From: Paenibacillus auburnensis
GTDB lineage: Bacteria; Bacillota; Bacilli; Paenibacillales; Paenibacillaceae
Length of the DNA stretch: 64,000 nt
Direction of reading: 5' to 3'
Assembly (NCBI RefSeq): GCF_927798115.1
Contig: NZ_CAKMMG010000002.1
Location: 124,001-188,000 of the forward strand
Shown: piece by piece, positions 35,010 through 43,664 of the stretch
Layout of the letters: every line of letters starts with the position of its first letter
Position numbering within the stretch: the stretch's first letter is position 1
The notes under the pieces: model-generated
What the model was told of the DNA's origin: nothing
What the model saw: only the letters and a program-made list of their open reading frames with translations
Database searches by the model: none
Made by a program: the position numbers and the translations under genes

Positions 35010-35163
35010 TACTGACCCCACCCCTTACTTCCATTCTTATATGCATTGAAAAAGCTCCCGGTATTTCTCCTTCGCCAAAATTCGCTAATTTCAGAAAGGC
35101 CGTCATCTCTTTTCAGGAATAAGCAGCATCAATTGGTACCGGCACAATCCCATATTATACGCT

Positions 35164-35883
35164 CTATTCTGGATTTGGAGAAGATCTGATCCGGTAGCGG
35201 ATCACTCTTTTTTTCAGCATGCAAATGACTACTATATCGAGGAAACCGGCAAAGATCCGCTTAATAAAAGCATTTTTGGAGCTGCCGTGTTTTCTTTTCC
35301 GGTGTGTGACGGACACTTCAATTACGGAGAATCCATTCATAATAGCCAGCGTGGGCAGATACCTGTGCATGCCGTTGTACAGGTGGAAGCTGTCTGCCAC
35401 CTCCCGCCTCATCAGCTTCAGGGGCGATATAAAATCGCGGATATGCTCGCCCGTAAGCCAGTTACGGATCATGCTCCTGACCTGTGCCGGGAGCTTGTAA
35501 AGTAAAGATTTCTCGGCGTTCATCCGCTTCCCGTTCACGAAGTCCACCCTGCCGATAAACGGCATCAGCCTGAAAATATCACGAGGGTCGCTTCTCAGGT
35601 CCGCATCCATCAGGGCGATCAATTCCCCGCCGGATTGCTTAAGCCCCGCGGAGACGGCTGCCGTCTGCCCGCAATGCTTCTCAAAATGGATCACCTTTAC
35701 CGCCCTGTCAGTTCTGGCCAGCTCATCAAGGATCCCGGCGCTCCGGTCTCTGCTGCCATCATCCACAAGTACAATTTCGTAGCTGTCCACCTTGTCCTTA
35801 ACCGCATCCGTTATGCTCCGATGGAGCTCTAATAGATTGTCTTCTTCATTATAAACGGGAACGACGACAGACAATTTAATCAA
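35164..35883 (-). CDS. Family 2 glycosyltransferase (dolichol-phosphate-mannose synthase-like)
   Basis: 239 residues. GT-A fold with SVVVPVYNEEDNLLEL, IVLVDDGSRDRSAGIL, HCGQTAAVSAGLKQSGG and the DXD-like LMDADLRSDPRDI. A later segment MNGFSVIEVSVTHRKRKHGSSK matches the polyprenyl-phosphate sugar transferase branch. There is no clear C-terminal membrane anchor beyond a short hydrophobic stretch (FAGFLDIVVICML). Start: TTG at 35883 is 6 bp after AGAGGTG; the GTG at 35892 is part of that site. A role in surface polymer glycosylation next to the LTA synthase is an inference. Confidence 0.8.
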   Translation of the reverse strand: MIKLSVVVPVYNEEDNLLELHRSITDAVKDKVDSYEIVLVDDGSRDRSAGILDELARTDRAVKVIHFEKHCGQTAAVSAGLKQSGGELIALMDADLRSDPRDIFRLMPFIGRVDFVNGKRMNAEKSLLYKLPAQVRSMIRNWLTGEHIRDFISPLKLMRREVADSFHLYNGMHRYLPTLAIMNGFSVIEVSVTHRKRKHGSSKNAFIKRIFAGFLDIVVICMLKKRVIRYRIRSSPNPE

Positions 35884-36069
35884 CGGCTTCACCTCTGTAC
35901 CAAGTATTTATATTCAAGCTGCCGCCTGAAGGTTACAGGCAGCAAGAAAAAACGGCTTAGCCGTCCTGCACCAAAGACGGGTTCCGTTTCTGACCTCTGC
36001 CGGACATTTAACTGTACTACTGCATTAAATCACAAAATAGATAGGTAATCAACCTAATCTTATCATACA

Positions 36070-36115
36070 AAAAAACAGCTGGTGCAGGGATTCCTTCACC
36101 AGCCGTTTTCTTTTA
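36070..36115 (-). terminator. Terminator of the HAD hydrolase gene
   Basis: GGCTGGTG pairs with CACCAGC on the minus strand, followed by seven T residues. Confidence 0.85.
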
Positions 36116-36125
36116 GAGGGATGGC

Positions 36126-36821
36126 CTACTCCGTGTTATCGTACAGTCCGATCAATTCATCGAAGGCGGAGATAATAACATCAGAACCTTTCAGTTCGTC
36201 CTGCCGGCCGAAGCCGGCATAAGCGCAGCCGATCACCGTCTGTCCGTTCCCCTTGCCGGCTTCTACATCAGATGAGCGGTCGCCGACCATCCAGGCGCTG
36301 CCGACTCCATTCTCTTTCAGTAAAAGTCCCAGCAGCTCTGTCTTGGTTGCCGTCCCTTGGCCGCCAGCGCTGTACAGTCCGTCGAACAGCTCTTTCAGCT
36401 CATGTACAACCACAATGCTGTGGATATAATCCGCCAGTCCATTGCTGGCAACGAATAGCCGGACTCCCCGTTCATGAAGAGCACGGAGGGTCTCAACTAC
36501 ACGAGGATAAAGCAGGGTTCCGCCGGCTTCCAGCCCTTCGATCTCCAGCTGCAGCAACAGCTCATCCGCTCGCCGGTGCACAGCTTCATCAGCTTCCGGC
36601 ATCACATTCTTCCATATTTGCGCAAGCAGCATGCCGAGGCTGCCCAGAATACGTTCCTCCGGTGGTGTTGGACCGGAATATAGGCCTTCCTCCCGCAGAA
36701 TATCAAACATTTTATGGTATGCAGGCAATAACAGGCTTTCAGTCTGGAACAGGGTTCCATCCATATCAAATACAATTGCTTCCGGTTTCTTAAGTTTCGG
36801 CTGCTGTTCTTCATAGCTCAT
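36126..36821 (-). CDS. HAD superfamily hydrolase (phosphoglycolate phosphatase-like)
   Basis: 231 residues. Motif I VFDMDGTLF (nucleophile Asp20 and Asp22), motif II FVASNG, motif III Lys in ATKTELLG, motif IV MVGDRSSDVEAG. A helical cap lies between motifs I and II, as in subclass I phosphatases such as PgpX/Gph/PpaX. Cytoplasmic. The substrate is not evident. Start is ambiguous: ATGs at 36821 and 36833 are in frame and AGAAGGG lies just upstream of the latter; I chose 36821 on spacing. A start at 36902 is unlikely. Confidence 0.8.
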   Translation of the reverse strand: MSYEEQQPKLKKPEAIVFDMDGTLFQTESLLLPAYHKMFDILREEGLYSGPTPPEERILGSLGMLLAQIWKNVMPEADEAVHRRADELLLQLEIEGLEAGGTLLYPRVVETLRALHERGVRLFVASNGLADYIHSIVVVHELKELFDGLYSAGGQGTATKTELLGLLLKENGVGSAWMVGDRSSDVEAGKGNGQTVIGCAYAGFGRQDELKGSDVIISAFDELIGLYDNTE

Positions 36822-37000
36822 AAGGTGAACCATCCCTTCTAAGTTGTTCCGCTTCTTCGTTCCCCGCCTTAATGATAAAGGAAAACAGCATACATTGTCC
36901 ATGAACCCGAGTTTGGCATTGCGTCACCCCAAAAGCTGTGTATGAAGCTGGGGCTCGCACGGTACAATGCCCGGATCTCCGGACCATATTCGCAAACAGG

Positions 37001-37050
37001 AAAGACGGCAGCCCTAAGCCCTATGCTTCGGGGATCTGCCGTCTTTGTTT
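37001..37050. terminator. Hairpin AAGACGGCAG / CTGCCGTCTT
   Basis: Stem 37002-37011 with 37035-37044, long loop, then TTTGTTTTAT on the plus strand. No plus-strand gene ends here. It lies just beyond the abrB-like gene's own terminator, so it may be a second stop for that gene or a relic. Confidence 0.55.
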
Positions 37051-37065
37051 TATACTGTGGCAATG

Positions 37066-37113
37066 AAAAAGGACCGGGTGCACACACTATAAAAGTGCTG
37101 CGCTCCTGGTCCC
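37066..37113 (-). terminator. Terminator of the AbrB-like gene
   Basis: GGACCAGG pairs with CCGGTCC on the minus strand, with TTTTTC after it. Confidence 0.75.
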
Positions 37114-37150
37114 TGCTGTACTAAACTAACTATGAAATTTAGAACAAGAA

Positions 37151-37405
37151 TTATACCTGGTCAAAGCTGGCGATCAATTCGTCCAATACATCCTTGCTAA
37201 CCATTTTACCCTTGAAGTTAATCAGGTTCTCAGCGCTGCCGGAGAAAATGCAAGTAGGCTCATATTTTCTCAGGATGATCTTTTCTCCGTCGACGAAGAT
37301 TTCAAGCGGGTCTTTTATGTCAATTCCCATTGTTCTGCGCAGCTCAATCGGAATTACGATCCGTCCCAGTTCATCCACTTTTCTAACAATACCTGTTGCT
37401 TTCAT
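37151..37405 (-). CDS. AbrB family transition-state regulator
   Basis: 84 residues. The swapped-hairpin DNA-binding domain is clear: MKATGIVRKVDELGRIVIPIELRRTMGI, then DPLEIFVDGEKIILRKYEP. The C-terminal half (CIFSGSAENLINFKGKMVSK) is the multimerisation part found in AbrB/Abh. In B. subtilis AbrB represses stationary-phase genes during growth. Start: ATG at 37405 with GGGAGG; the frame extends to 37465 without a better site. The leader is AT-rich. Confidence 0.92.
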   Translation of the reverse strand: MKATGIVRKVDELGRIVIPIELRRTMGIDIKDPLEIFVDGEKIILRKYEPTCIFSGSAENLINFKGKMVSKDVLDELIASFDQV

Positions 37406-37783
37406 CAATATGCATCCTCCCTTGAATAAACACTTTATATAATCATTTGTGTTAAAAGCTTTCAAAGCTTCTAAATAGTAGTAATGATTACGCTATATCT
37501 GCATTTTAAAGTGCTATTTCTTCCCTGTCAAATTTATTTCTACATCTTTTGATGTATATCGACAAATTATTCGACAAAGTTTAGAGATATTTCGACAAAA
37601 AAATCACGCACTAAACTTTTTTAGGCTATTTCTATTTTTAATGGCTGTCTTTCCTTTGTATATACCTTTTTGGGAATAAAAAGTTCTGCACCACAAAAAA
37701 AACACCCTCCGCTACCTGGCTAACTTCTCCAGTTCACGAAGGGTGACGCTATACATCCGGTCCTTTAGTCCCTGACGCAATAA
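37406..37783. other. Intergenic region between the AbrB-like gene and the alpha-galactosidase gene
   Basis: 378 bp, very AT-rich near the abrB-like gene (expected promoter zone, with repeated TTTCGACAAA-like sequence near 37540-37600). It ends with the alpha-galactosidase terminator. No gene seen. Confidence 0.6.
37693..37746 (-). terminator. Terminator of the alpha-galactosidase gene
   Basis: CACCCTTCG pairs with CGGAGGGTG on the minus strand, followed by eight T residues. Confidence 0.8.
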
Positions 37784-39880
37784 TTATGCATGAATCTCAA
37801 ATAATCTGGCTGTCTTCCCGGCAGGAATCGACACCGTCAGACTGCCCCCGCTCTTGTCCCAGCTCCACTCAGAGTTATGCTGCTTAGGGTATGCGCAACT
37901 CACCTCAGCATCCAGCCCTGCCAGCTCCGGAAGCGGAAGGGTGATTCCGCTCTCTTCACCGCCAATTCTCCAGACCGCCAGGTAACGGGTATTGCCGTGG
38001 CGCAGGCCGAAGCTGACCCATTGGCCACTGCTGTCCGGCAGACCGAGGGGCCAGAACGGCACAGCCTGCGGAATATGGGCGCGTATAGATTTGTAATAAT
38101 CCAGAGCTTCCTTGACGAGCTCCCTGCGCCGCGGCTTAAGCTCGGCCAGATGCCCGCTCTGATGCACGCGGAGCAGCAGCGCGTTAACCATATTGAAGAT
38201 GACCTCCTCGTCATCTCCTTCACGCAGCGGATACGACCACACCGCAGATTGTTCCGGTGTCAGCGCCAGCGGTGAACTTGCGGCAATGGCCGCATACTGC
38301 ACATAGTCCTCCTGGTCACTCGTGGACTGGATGCTATGCCGGCTGAGCATTGCATAGTCCATGCGCATCCCGCCGCTGGAGCAGTTCTCGATCACGAGGT
38401 TCGGATAACGTACAAAAATGCGGTCCAGCCAGGCCAGATACGCCCGGTTATGCTGCAGCAGCCCGTCGCCGAAGCTGTCTGCGTCCGTTTCCGTACCTAT
38501 ACCCGCATTGATGTTATAATCCATCTTGATGTATCCGACACCATACTCTTCCACCAGGCGTGCAATTACCCCGTCGGCATGCTCAATCACCTTAGGACTG
38601 CGGTAATCCAGCTGATAACGGCTGCGGTCCTTAACCCGCTTGCCATGGCGCATAAAGAACCAGCTGTCATCGGTTTCCGCGAGCTTCGGACTGTTGATTC
38701 CCATGACTTCCAGCTCCAGCCACAGGCCGGGGATCAATCCTTTGCTCCGGATGTAATCCAGCACATATTTGATGCCTTCAGGGAAACGCTCGCTGGAAGG
38801 CTCCCACTCGCCTACGCCATCCCACCATTCGCCGGGTGCATACCAGCCGGCATCAATGCAGAAATATTCGCAGCCGACATCTGCGGCGGTATCAATTAGC
38901 GGCAGCAGCTTCTCTGTCGTCGGACTTCCCCATAGACAGTTCATATAGTCATTGAAAATAATCCGCAGCAGTTCATTGTCCTCATTCGGTCTGCGGATCA
39001 TCCGGCGGTAAGCGGTCAGCTGCGCGGCAGCAACCTCAATCCCGCCTTGTACAGAACCGGCGGCTACCGGTACCGAAACGAATCCTCCGCCAGGTGCAAG
39101 CTTCAGCCACCAGTGGTTGTCATGCTCCGTCGGTCCGCTGACCAGCAGCGTCAGCTGATCATACTGGTCAGTCAGCTCCCAGTGCCAGGAGCCGTTATGC
39201 TCGATTTGCCAGAACAGGCTGCTTCCGCTCTCCTTGTTATGAAGTACAGCCATCGGCAGCAGTTCGGCCGCTGACCACGAGCCGGTGTTGCTGGCGGCAA
39301 TCCGTTTGGAGCCGCGGTCGGCCAAATGCGACATCCCCAGTTCAGGCAGCCGGTAGGTCCGCCATTGCAGCTCGCTTTGCCACCCGCTGTGCGCCAGCGT
39401 CACTTCAATTTTATCCCCCCGGTCTGCCTTTCCTTCTTTGTCTACCCCGGTAAGTGCAAAAGAAGAGACATATTCCACTGCAACCTCTTCGTTCCCCTCA
39501 TTCTTCAGCTCCGTCCAGGAACGCACGATCTGTACACCAGGATAGAACTGAAAATGCTGTACTGCCTTAATTCCTGTCAGCGGATCAGCCAGCGTTACCT
39601 CCAGCTTACGCCCCAGTGCATTCACCGTGTCACTGTGTCCGCTGTAGATCATCCGCAATCCGGGATACGACGCGCGGTGCGTCCGGCCGTGGTATTCGGC
39701 GCGGTCCTCACCGGACAGCTGCAGCTCCAGTAACCGGAACCCCGGTTTATTCTTATCCGCGATCACTCCTGCCTCAAGCGGTGTTGCCCCGAAATGCAGC
39801 AGCCGGACATCCTGTTCCTCTGTAATCTCAATCGTAAGATAAAGTCCGTTTTCGGTAATCTCAATCAGCCTGCTGGTCAT
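37784..39880 (-). CDS. Alpha-galactosidase, glycoside hydrolase family 36
   Basis: 698 residues. N-terminal beta-supersandwich (to about 290), TIM barrel (about 300-630), C-terminal beta domain. Catalytic marks: CIDAGWYAPGEWWDGVGEW, YIKMDYNINAGIG with nucleophile Asp454, and STSDQEDY with acid/base Asp522. ENCSSGGMRMD is a family hallmark. No signal peptide, so it acts on imported alpha-galactosides such as melibiose or raffinose. ATG with AGGAGG. The solute-binding protein and YesMN genes lie upstream on the same strand, across a 680-bp gap. Confidence 0.93.
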   Translation of the reverse strand: MTSRLIEITENGLYLTIEITEEQDVRLLHFGATPLEAGVIADKNKPGFRLLELQLSGEDRAEYHGRTHRASYPGLRMIYSGHSDTVNALGRKLEVTLADPLTGIKAVQHFQFYPGVQIVRSWTELKNEGNEEVAVEYVSSFALTGVDKEGKADRGDKIEVTLAHSGWQSELQWRTYRLPELGMSHLADRGSKRIAASNTGSWSAAELLPMAVLHNKESGSSLFWQIEHNGSWHWELTDQYDQLTLLVSGPTEHDNHWWLKLAPGGGFVSVPVAAGSVQGGIEVAAAQLTAYRRMIRRPNEDNELLRIIFNDYMNCLWGSPTTEKLLPLIDTAADVGCEYFCIDAGWYAPGEWWDGVGEWEPSSERFPEGIKYVLDYIRSKGLIPGLWLELEVMGINSPKLAETDDSWFFMRHGKRVKDRSRYQLDYRSPKVIEHADGVIARLVEEYGVGYIKMDYNINAGIGTETDADSFGDGLLQHNRAYLAWLDRIFVRYPNLVIENCSSGGMRMDYAMLSRHSIQSTSDQEDYVQYAAIAASSPLALTPEQSAVWSYPLREGDDEEVIFNMVNALLLRVHQSGHLAELKPRRRELVKEALDYYKSIRAHIPQAVPFWPLGLPDSSGQWVSFGLRHGNTRYLAVWRIGGEESGITLPLPELAGLDAEVSCAYPKQHNSEWSWDKSGGSLTVSIPAGKTARLFEIHA

Positions 39881-39974
39881 ATCCCGTATAGCCTCCTGAC
39901 AAATGTTGGTGTCTCTCTATATAAGTTAAACATTAGATTATCCTAACCGGCATTGTGCGCAGACTACAGAGAAT

Positions 39975-40085
39975 GTTTGGACTTCCGGCCACTGTTAGGT
40001 TTGGATTTCTTGAATATAACCGCTATTCGCAGTAGAAATCCAAACCTAAAGGCGGACGCATTCGCTCCTACAGTTCCAAAATTCC
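39975..40085. repeat. Hairpin-forming repeat element, copy A
   Basis: TTAGGTTTGGATTTC (39995-40009) is the exact reverse complement of GAAATCCAAACCTAA (40035-40049). Flanks GTTTGGACTTCCGGCCACTG and AAGGCGGACGCATTCGCTCC match copy B in inverted orientation. No coding capacity. Confidence 0.8.
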
Positions 40086-40326
40086 CTTCCGCTGCTTTTG
40101 CCTATAGTCGTTCTTTAGTTCAACTTATATAAATATAATTTTTCTTATTAATTAAGTAACTGAAAAAAGTATACACCGATACGATTCTTTGCAACTCAAC
40201 TTATGAAAGCATTCGACTCATAACCTTGAGAATGCCCGCTTACGGGGGCGCATTCAATTCTGGCTTTTGAACTTGGAAATATAAATGAACTATCAACCTA
40301 AAAAAAAGGTACGGGTAACGTAGGGG
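40086..40326. other. Spacer between the two repeat copies
   Basis: AT-rich, gene-free. It should contain the alpha-galactosidase promoter. A TGAAAGCATTCGAC stretch near 40204 weakly resembles a CcpA site but misses several consensus bases. Confidence 0.5.
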
Positions 40327-40434
40327 AGGTTTGGAATTGGAGGAGCGTAGCGTACGCCTTTAGGTTTGGATTTTCACTGCAACCAGCAGTTTAAATCAGG
40401 AAATCCAAACCTAACAGCGGGCGGAAATCCAAAC
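40327..40434. repeat. Hairpin-forming repeat element, copy B (inverted)
   Basis: TTAGGTTTGGATTTTC (40360-40375) pairs with GGAAATCCAAACCTAA (40399-40414). Read on the other strand it aligns with copy A along its whole length: GTTTGGATTTCCGCCCGCTG, hairpin, AAAGGCGTACGCTACGCTCC. Confidence 0.8.
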
Positions 40435-40498
40435 GCTCTCCGCAGTTACGACTATTACCTATACTTAATATCATACAGTTCATGCTATTTCCCATAAA

Positions 40499-40546
40499 CA
40501 AAAGACGGCCCCGCCGGTAAAAGAATCTTACCTTCGAGACCGTCCC
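40499..40546 (-). terminator. Terminator of the solute-binding protein gene
   Basis: GACGGTCTCGAAGGTAAGA pairs with the complementary TTTTACCGGCGGGGCCGTC with mismatches; TTTTG follows on the minus strand. Confidence 0.8.
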
Positions 40547-40563
40547 GGATTAAATGTTATGTT

Positions 40564-41889
40564 TTATTCTGCGGATCCGAATTGGATCCAGGCTTTTTGG
40601 ATTTCGTCGATCGCCTGATCCTTAGTCTTGCTGCCGCCGATATAGGCCTGCATCAATTCACCGAATTTCTGGTGGAAGGTATCCAGAGAGTAGTTGACCG
40701 AGAGGTCGCCGGATTTCTCTGTTTTCAGGATTTCTTCCATTTCCTTAGGCATTTGCAGGTCAGGCATTGGAGCATCCTTAATTGGCGGAATTACTTTGGC
40801 TACAGTGGAGAACCAGCTCTTACCGTAGTCAGAAGTGTACAGCCAGTTGAAGAATTCAATCGTTTCAGCAGCGACTGCGGAATCTTTGTTGATGCGCAGC
40901 GCCTGGTCGGCACCGGTAATGATCTGCGACTGTTCAGCCTTGTCGCTGACAGGGTAGCCGGCGATGCCAAGATCGAAGTCTGGAGTAATTTTCTTAATGG
41001 CTTCTTCATCCCATGCGCCTTTACCGGTCATGAAGGCTGCTTTGCCGAGGGCAAAGTCGCTGACTTCGGCGTTGCTGTCACGTTCCAGAGGTTTGTCTGT
41101 TCCGTGTTTAACCGTTGTATCGATGAAGTTGAAGAAGTTATCGTACAGCACCGGATGATCCTTGAAGGTGGTGTCTCCGGCGATGAATTTAGCTACAAGT
41201 GATTTAGCATCCGTTCCGGCATCTGTTGCTGCTGCATCCACGAAGTGTTGGAAAATATGCTTCCATACCCACCACTCTTTGTAGGCATTGGCGAATGGAG
41301 TGATGCCTTTAGCTTCCAGCTTGGTGATTGCATCATCGAGCTCAGCCGTTGTCTTCGGAACTTCAGTGATACCGGCGTCAGCCAGCAGCTTTTTGTTGTA
41401 CATCAGCACGAACAGATTGCCTTTAACCGGCAGACCCAGCACTTTACCGTCAGAGGAGCTCATATTGGAGCGGACTGCATCGGTCATTGCTGCTGCAAGC
41501 GGTTCGTTAGTCAGATCAGCACTATATTCAGCAAAGGTATCGATATCTCCGCCAGCTGTGGTCTGGAATACGTCAGGTGTGCTGCCTGCGGCAATTTTTG
41601 ATTTCAATACCGTATTATAGTCAGCCTGCATAATTTCCAGGTTAATGGTTACATTCGGCTTCACTTTTTTGTATTCTGCGATGTAAGCATTGAAAGCATC
41701 CGTGTACTCAGGAGATGCGGTAAACATATTAATCGTTACAGGCTTAGACGAATCCGTAGCAGCAGCGTTATCCCCGCCGTTTGTTCCGGCCGTATTATTA
41801 GCGGCATTATTGTTGCCCCCTCCGCAGCCGGCCAGCAATCCTCCGGCGAGCAGCAGACTAGCAGATACTGCCATAAATCTTTTTAACAT
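40564..41889 (-). CDS. Extracellular sugar-binding lipoprotein (ABC transporter, family 1)
   Basis: 441 residues. Signal peptide and lipobox LLAGC (Cys22), then a Gly/Asn-rich linker. The mature part begins VTINMFTASPEYTDAFNAYI and follows the family 1 solute-binding fold (KSKIAAGSTPDVFQT, GKAAFMTGKGAWDEEAI). It should deliver an oligosaccharide to the permeases at 45703 and 46593. ATG with AAAGGGGG. It follows the yesN-like gene on the same strand. Neighbouring alpha-galactosidase suggests alpha-galactosides as ligand. Confidence 0.92.
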   Translation of the reverse strand: MLKRFMAVSASLLLAGGLLAGCGGGNNNAANNTAGTNGGDNAAATDSSKPVTINMFTASPEYTDAFNAYIAEYKKVKPNVTINLEIMQADYNTVLKSKIAAGSTPDVFQTTAGGDIDTFAEYSADLTNEPLAAAMTDAVRSNMSSSDGKVLGLPVKGNLFVLMYNKKLLADAGITEVPKTTAELDDAITKLEAKGITPFANAYKEWWVWKHIFQHFVDAAATDAGTDAKSLVAKFIAGDTTFKDHPVLYDNFFNFIDTTVKHGTDKPLERDSNAEVSDFALGKAAFMTGKGAWDEEAIKKITPDFDLGIAGYPVSDKAEQSQIITGADQALRINKDSAVAAETIEFFNWLYTSDYGKSWFSTVAKVIPPIKDAPMPDLQMPKEMEEILKTEKSGDLSVNYSLDTFHQKFGELMQAYIGGSKTKDQAIDEIQKAWIQFGSAE

Positions 41890-41983
41890 GGTGTTGCCCC
41901 CTTTTCCTCATACATCTTGTGGTCTTGTCCATATTCTAAATAAAAAGAAAAAGGATAAGAATGTACATAAGTGAACTTCTGAG

Positions 41984-42020
41984 GGTAAAAAAGTGGGCTA
42001 ATGTAACCGTTTCACTTTTC
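41984..42020 (-). terminator. Possible terminator overlapping the end of the yesN-like gene
   Basis: AAAAGTG pairs with CACTTTTTT over a 17-nt loop; the stem includes the stop codon. Confidence 0.45.
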
Positions 42021-43664
42021 TACCTCCGAGGATTGAGTCCGGAATTCAGAAGGCGAACAATCGTAATAATTGCGGAAAGCCTTGCTGAAATAGTTCTTGT
42101 CCTTATAGCCCAGCATTTCGGAAATATCCTGAATTTTGAGCGCGGGGTCGGACAGCAGATCCTTGGCTTTGTCCATTCTTACCTTTTGCACATACTCATG
42201 AATACCGCAACCGTATTTCCCCTTGAACAGCTTCATCAAGTATTCTCTGCTCAGGAAATATTTATCCGTGAACATCGATATTTTAATATTCTCAAAATAA
42301 TGGTTATCGATGTATGCTTTAATATTTTCCAGCACACCCCCGCGGTTGCCGGCAAGCGATCTGCTGATTTCACCGGTGTAGACATCCAGAACCTCATTCA
42401 GCACCCCTTCAAACTGTGCAAACGAGATAAAATCGCCGCTGATGCCAAGTCCGCTGAGACCTTTATCCTTCCCGCTGCGAAGCAGTGGGGGGATCGAATC
42501 CATCTCTCCCGCGATATCGCTAAGCAGGATCAGAAATTCGCGGAGGGTCCGGTCGGCATCCCCCAGGCTGAAATGTGCCGAAGCCTGCCACTTTTGGGTG
42601 AACTCGTTCAGAATGCTTTTGGCATGTGCGCTATTACCGCTTTCCAGAATATTGCGGATCTGAGGCATCCGTCCCGTCAGGGAAGGGTTGTCCTTTGATT
42701 CCTGCAGTGCCGACGTCCCGTTCCCCGCAACGACGACATTCCCTTTCAGCTGCAGCAGATCAATGTCATCGAGTGCGGTTTTAGCGGTCTCGTAGGACCG
42801 CGCCAGCTCCAGATAATCACTGTAGGTAGCACCGATCCCGCCGGCACAGGCAATACCAAACAGCTCCTTCAGGGTCGAAGCTGCCTTCTTCAGATGATGC
42901 ATGGAGTGGAAGGCTGCATCTCCTTCATAGCTGCCCTTCATCGTAAAAATAGCGATAAATTCACGCTCATACTTCGGGCTGGCAAAGCTGAACGCCTCGA
43001 AATGACCGCCGCTGTTCTCATTAATGACATTGGTTACCGCAAAATGCATCAGATCGCGGTCCTCATGGAACCGTTCTCGGCGCACCTGCTCCAGATTAAG
43101 CAGCCGCAGAACCCCTGAGGTGTAATGGTTGCCGGAAGCATCCGCGCCGATAAGCGGCAAAAAGGCTTCATTCGACTGGCTCTTGAAGCTGCGCTCAATG
43201 ATGGACAAATACATTTTCTCTTTCAGCTTTGGCAGCGACATATTGAGCGTAATGTTCTTGTTAATGAATTCGCTCTGCTTCTGGCGTTTTGCTTCCAGCA
43301 TGTCTACGGCCTTACGCAGCGCAGTGTTGAGATCTGTACGGTTTACCGGCTTCAGCAAATAATCCACTACTTTGGAACGGATCGCTTGCCGGGTGTATTC
43401 GAAATCATTGTAGCCGCTGATTACGATCAACAGCAGATCGGGAAATTCCCGTTCAGCAATCTGCAGCAGCTGGCTGCCGTTCAGCTCAGGCATCTTCATA
43501 TCAACGAGTGCCAGATCTATTTTGTGCTCACGCAGCATCGCCAGTCCGACATTTCCGTCCGTGGCTTCCAGCACCTCGCTGACCCCTAAGTTCTTCCAGT
43601 CCCCCAGAATATTGATCGCTTCGCGCAGCGGTTCCTCATCATCAATAATCAGCACTTTATACAT
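42012..43664 (-). CDS. YesN-type response regulator with AraC DNA-binding domain
   Basis: 550 residues. Receiver domain MYKVLIIDDEEPLREAI with phospho-acceptor Asp55 (VDMKMPE) and Lys in YLLKPVNRTD. A long middle domain follows, then a C-terminal AraC helix-turn-helix pair (KISMFTDKYFLSREYLMKLF, KAKDLLSDPALKIQDISEML, YFSKAFRNYYDCSPSEFR). It should activate the transporter and galactosidase genes. Start: ATG at 43664 gives the usual MYKVLIIDDEE; ATG at 43673 is too near the GGGAGG. It overlaps the kinase gene by 8 bp. Confidence 0.9.
   Translation of the reverse strand: MYKVLIIDDEEPLREAINILGDWKNLGVSEVLEATDGNVGLAMLREHKIDLALVDMKMPELNGSQLLQIAEREFPDLLLIVISGYNDFEYTRQAIRSKVVDYLLKPVNRTDLNTALRKAVDMLEAKRQKQSEFINKNITLNMSLPKLKEKMYLSIIERSFKSQSNEAFLPLIGADASGNHYTSGVLRLLNLEQVRRERFHEDRDLMHFAVTNVINENSGGHFEAFSFASPKYEREFIAIFTMKGSYEGDAAFHSMHHLKKAASTLKELFGIACAGGIGATYSDYLELARSYETAKTALDDIDLLQLKGNVVVAGNGTSALQESKDNPSLTGRMPQIRNILESGNSAHAKSILNEFTQKWQASAHFSLGDADRTLREFLILLSDIAGEMDSIPPLLRSGKDKGLSGLGISGDFISFAQFEGVLNEVLDVYTGEISRSLAGNRGGVLENIKAYIDNHYFENIKISMFTDKYFLSREYLMKLFKGKYGCGIHEYVQKVRMDKAKDLLSDPALKIQDISEMLGYKDKNYFSKAFRNYYDCSPSEFRTQSSEVEK

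Noticed and set aside
36942..37124. Plus-strand 60-codon reading frame between HAD and AbrB genes
   Set aside because: It contains two hairpins with T-runs and has no ribosome binding site.
40204..40217. CcpA (cre) site
   Set aside because: TGAAAGCATTCGAC matches only part of the consensus and lacks the central CG and the final palindromic half.
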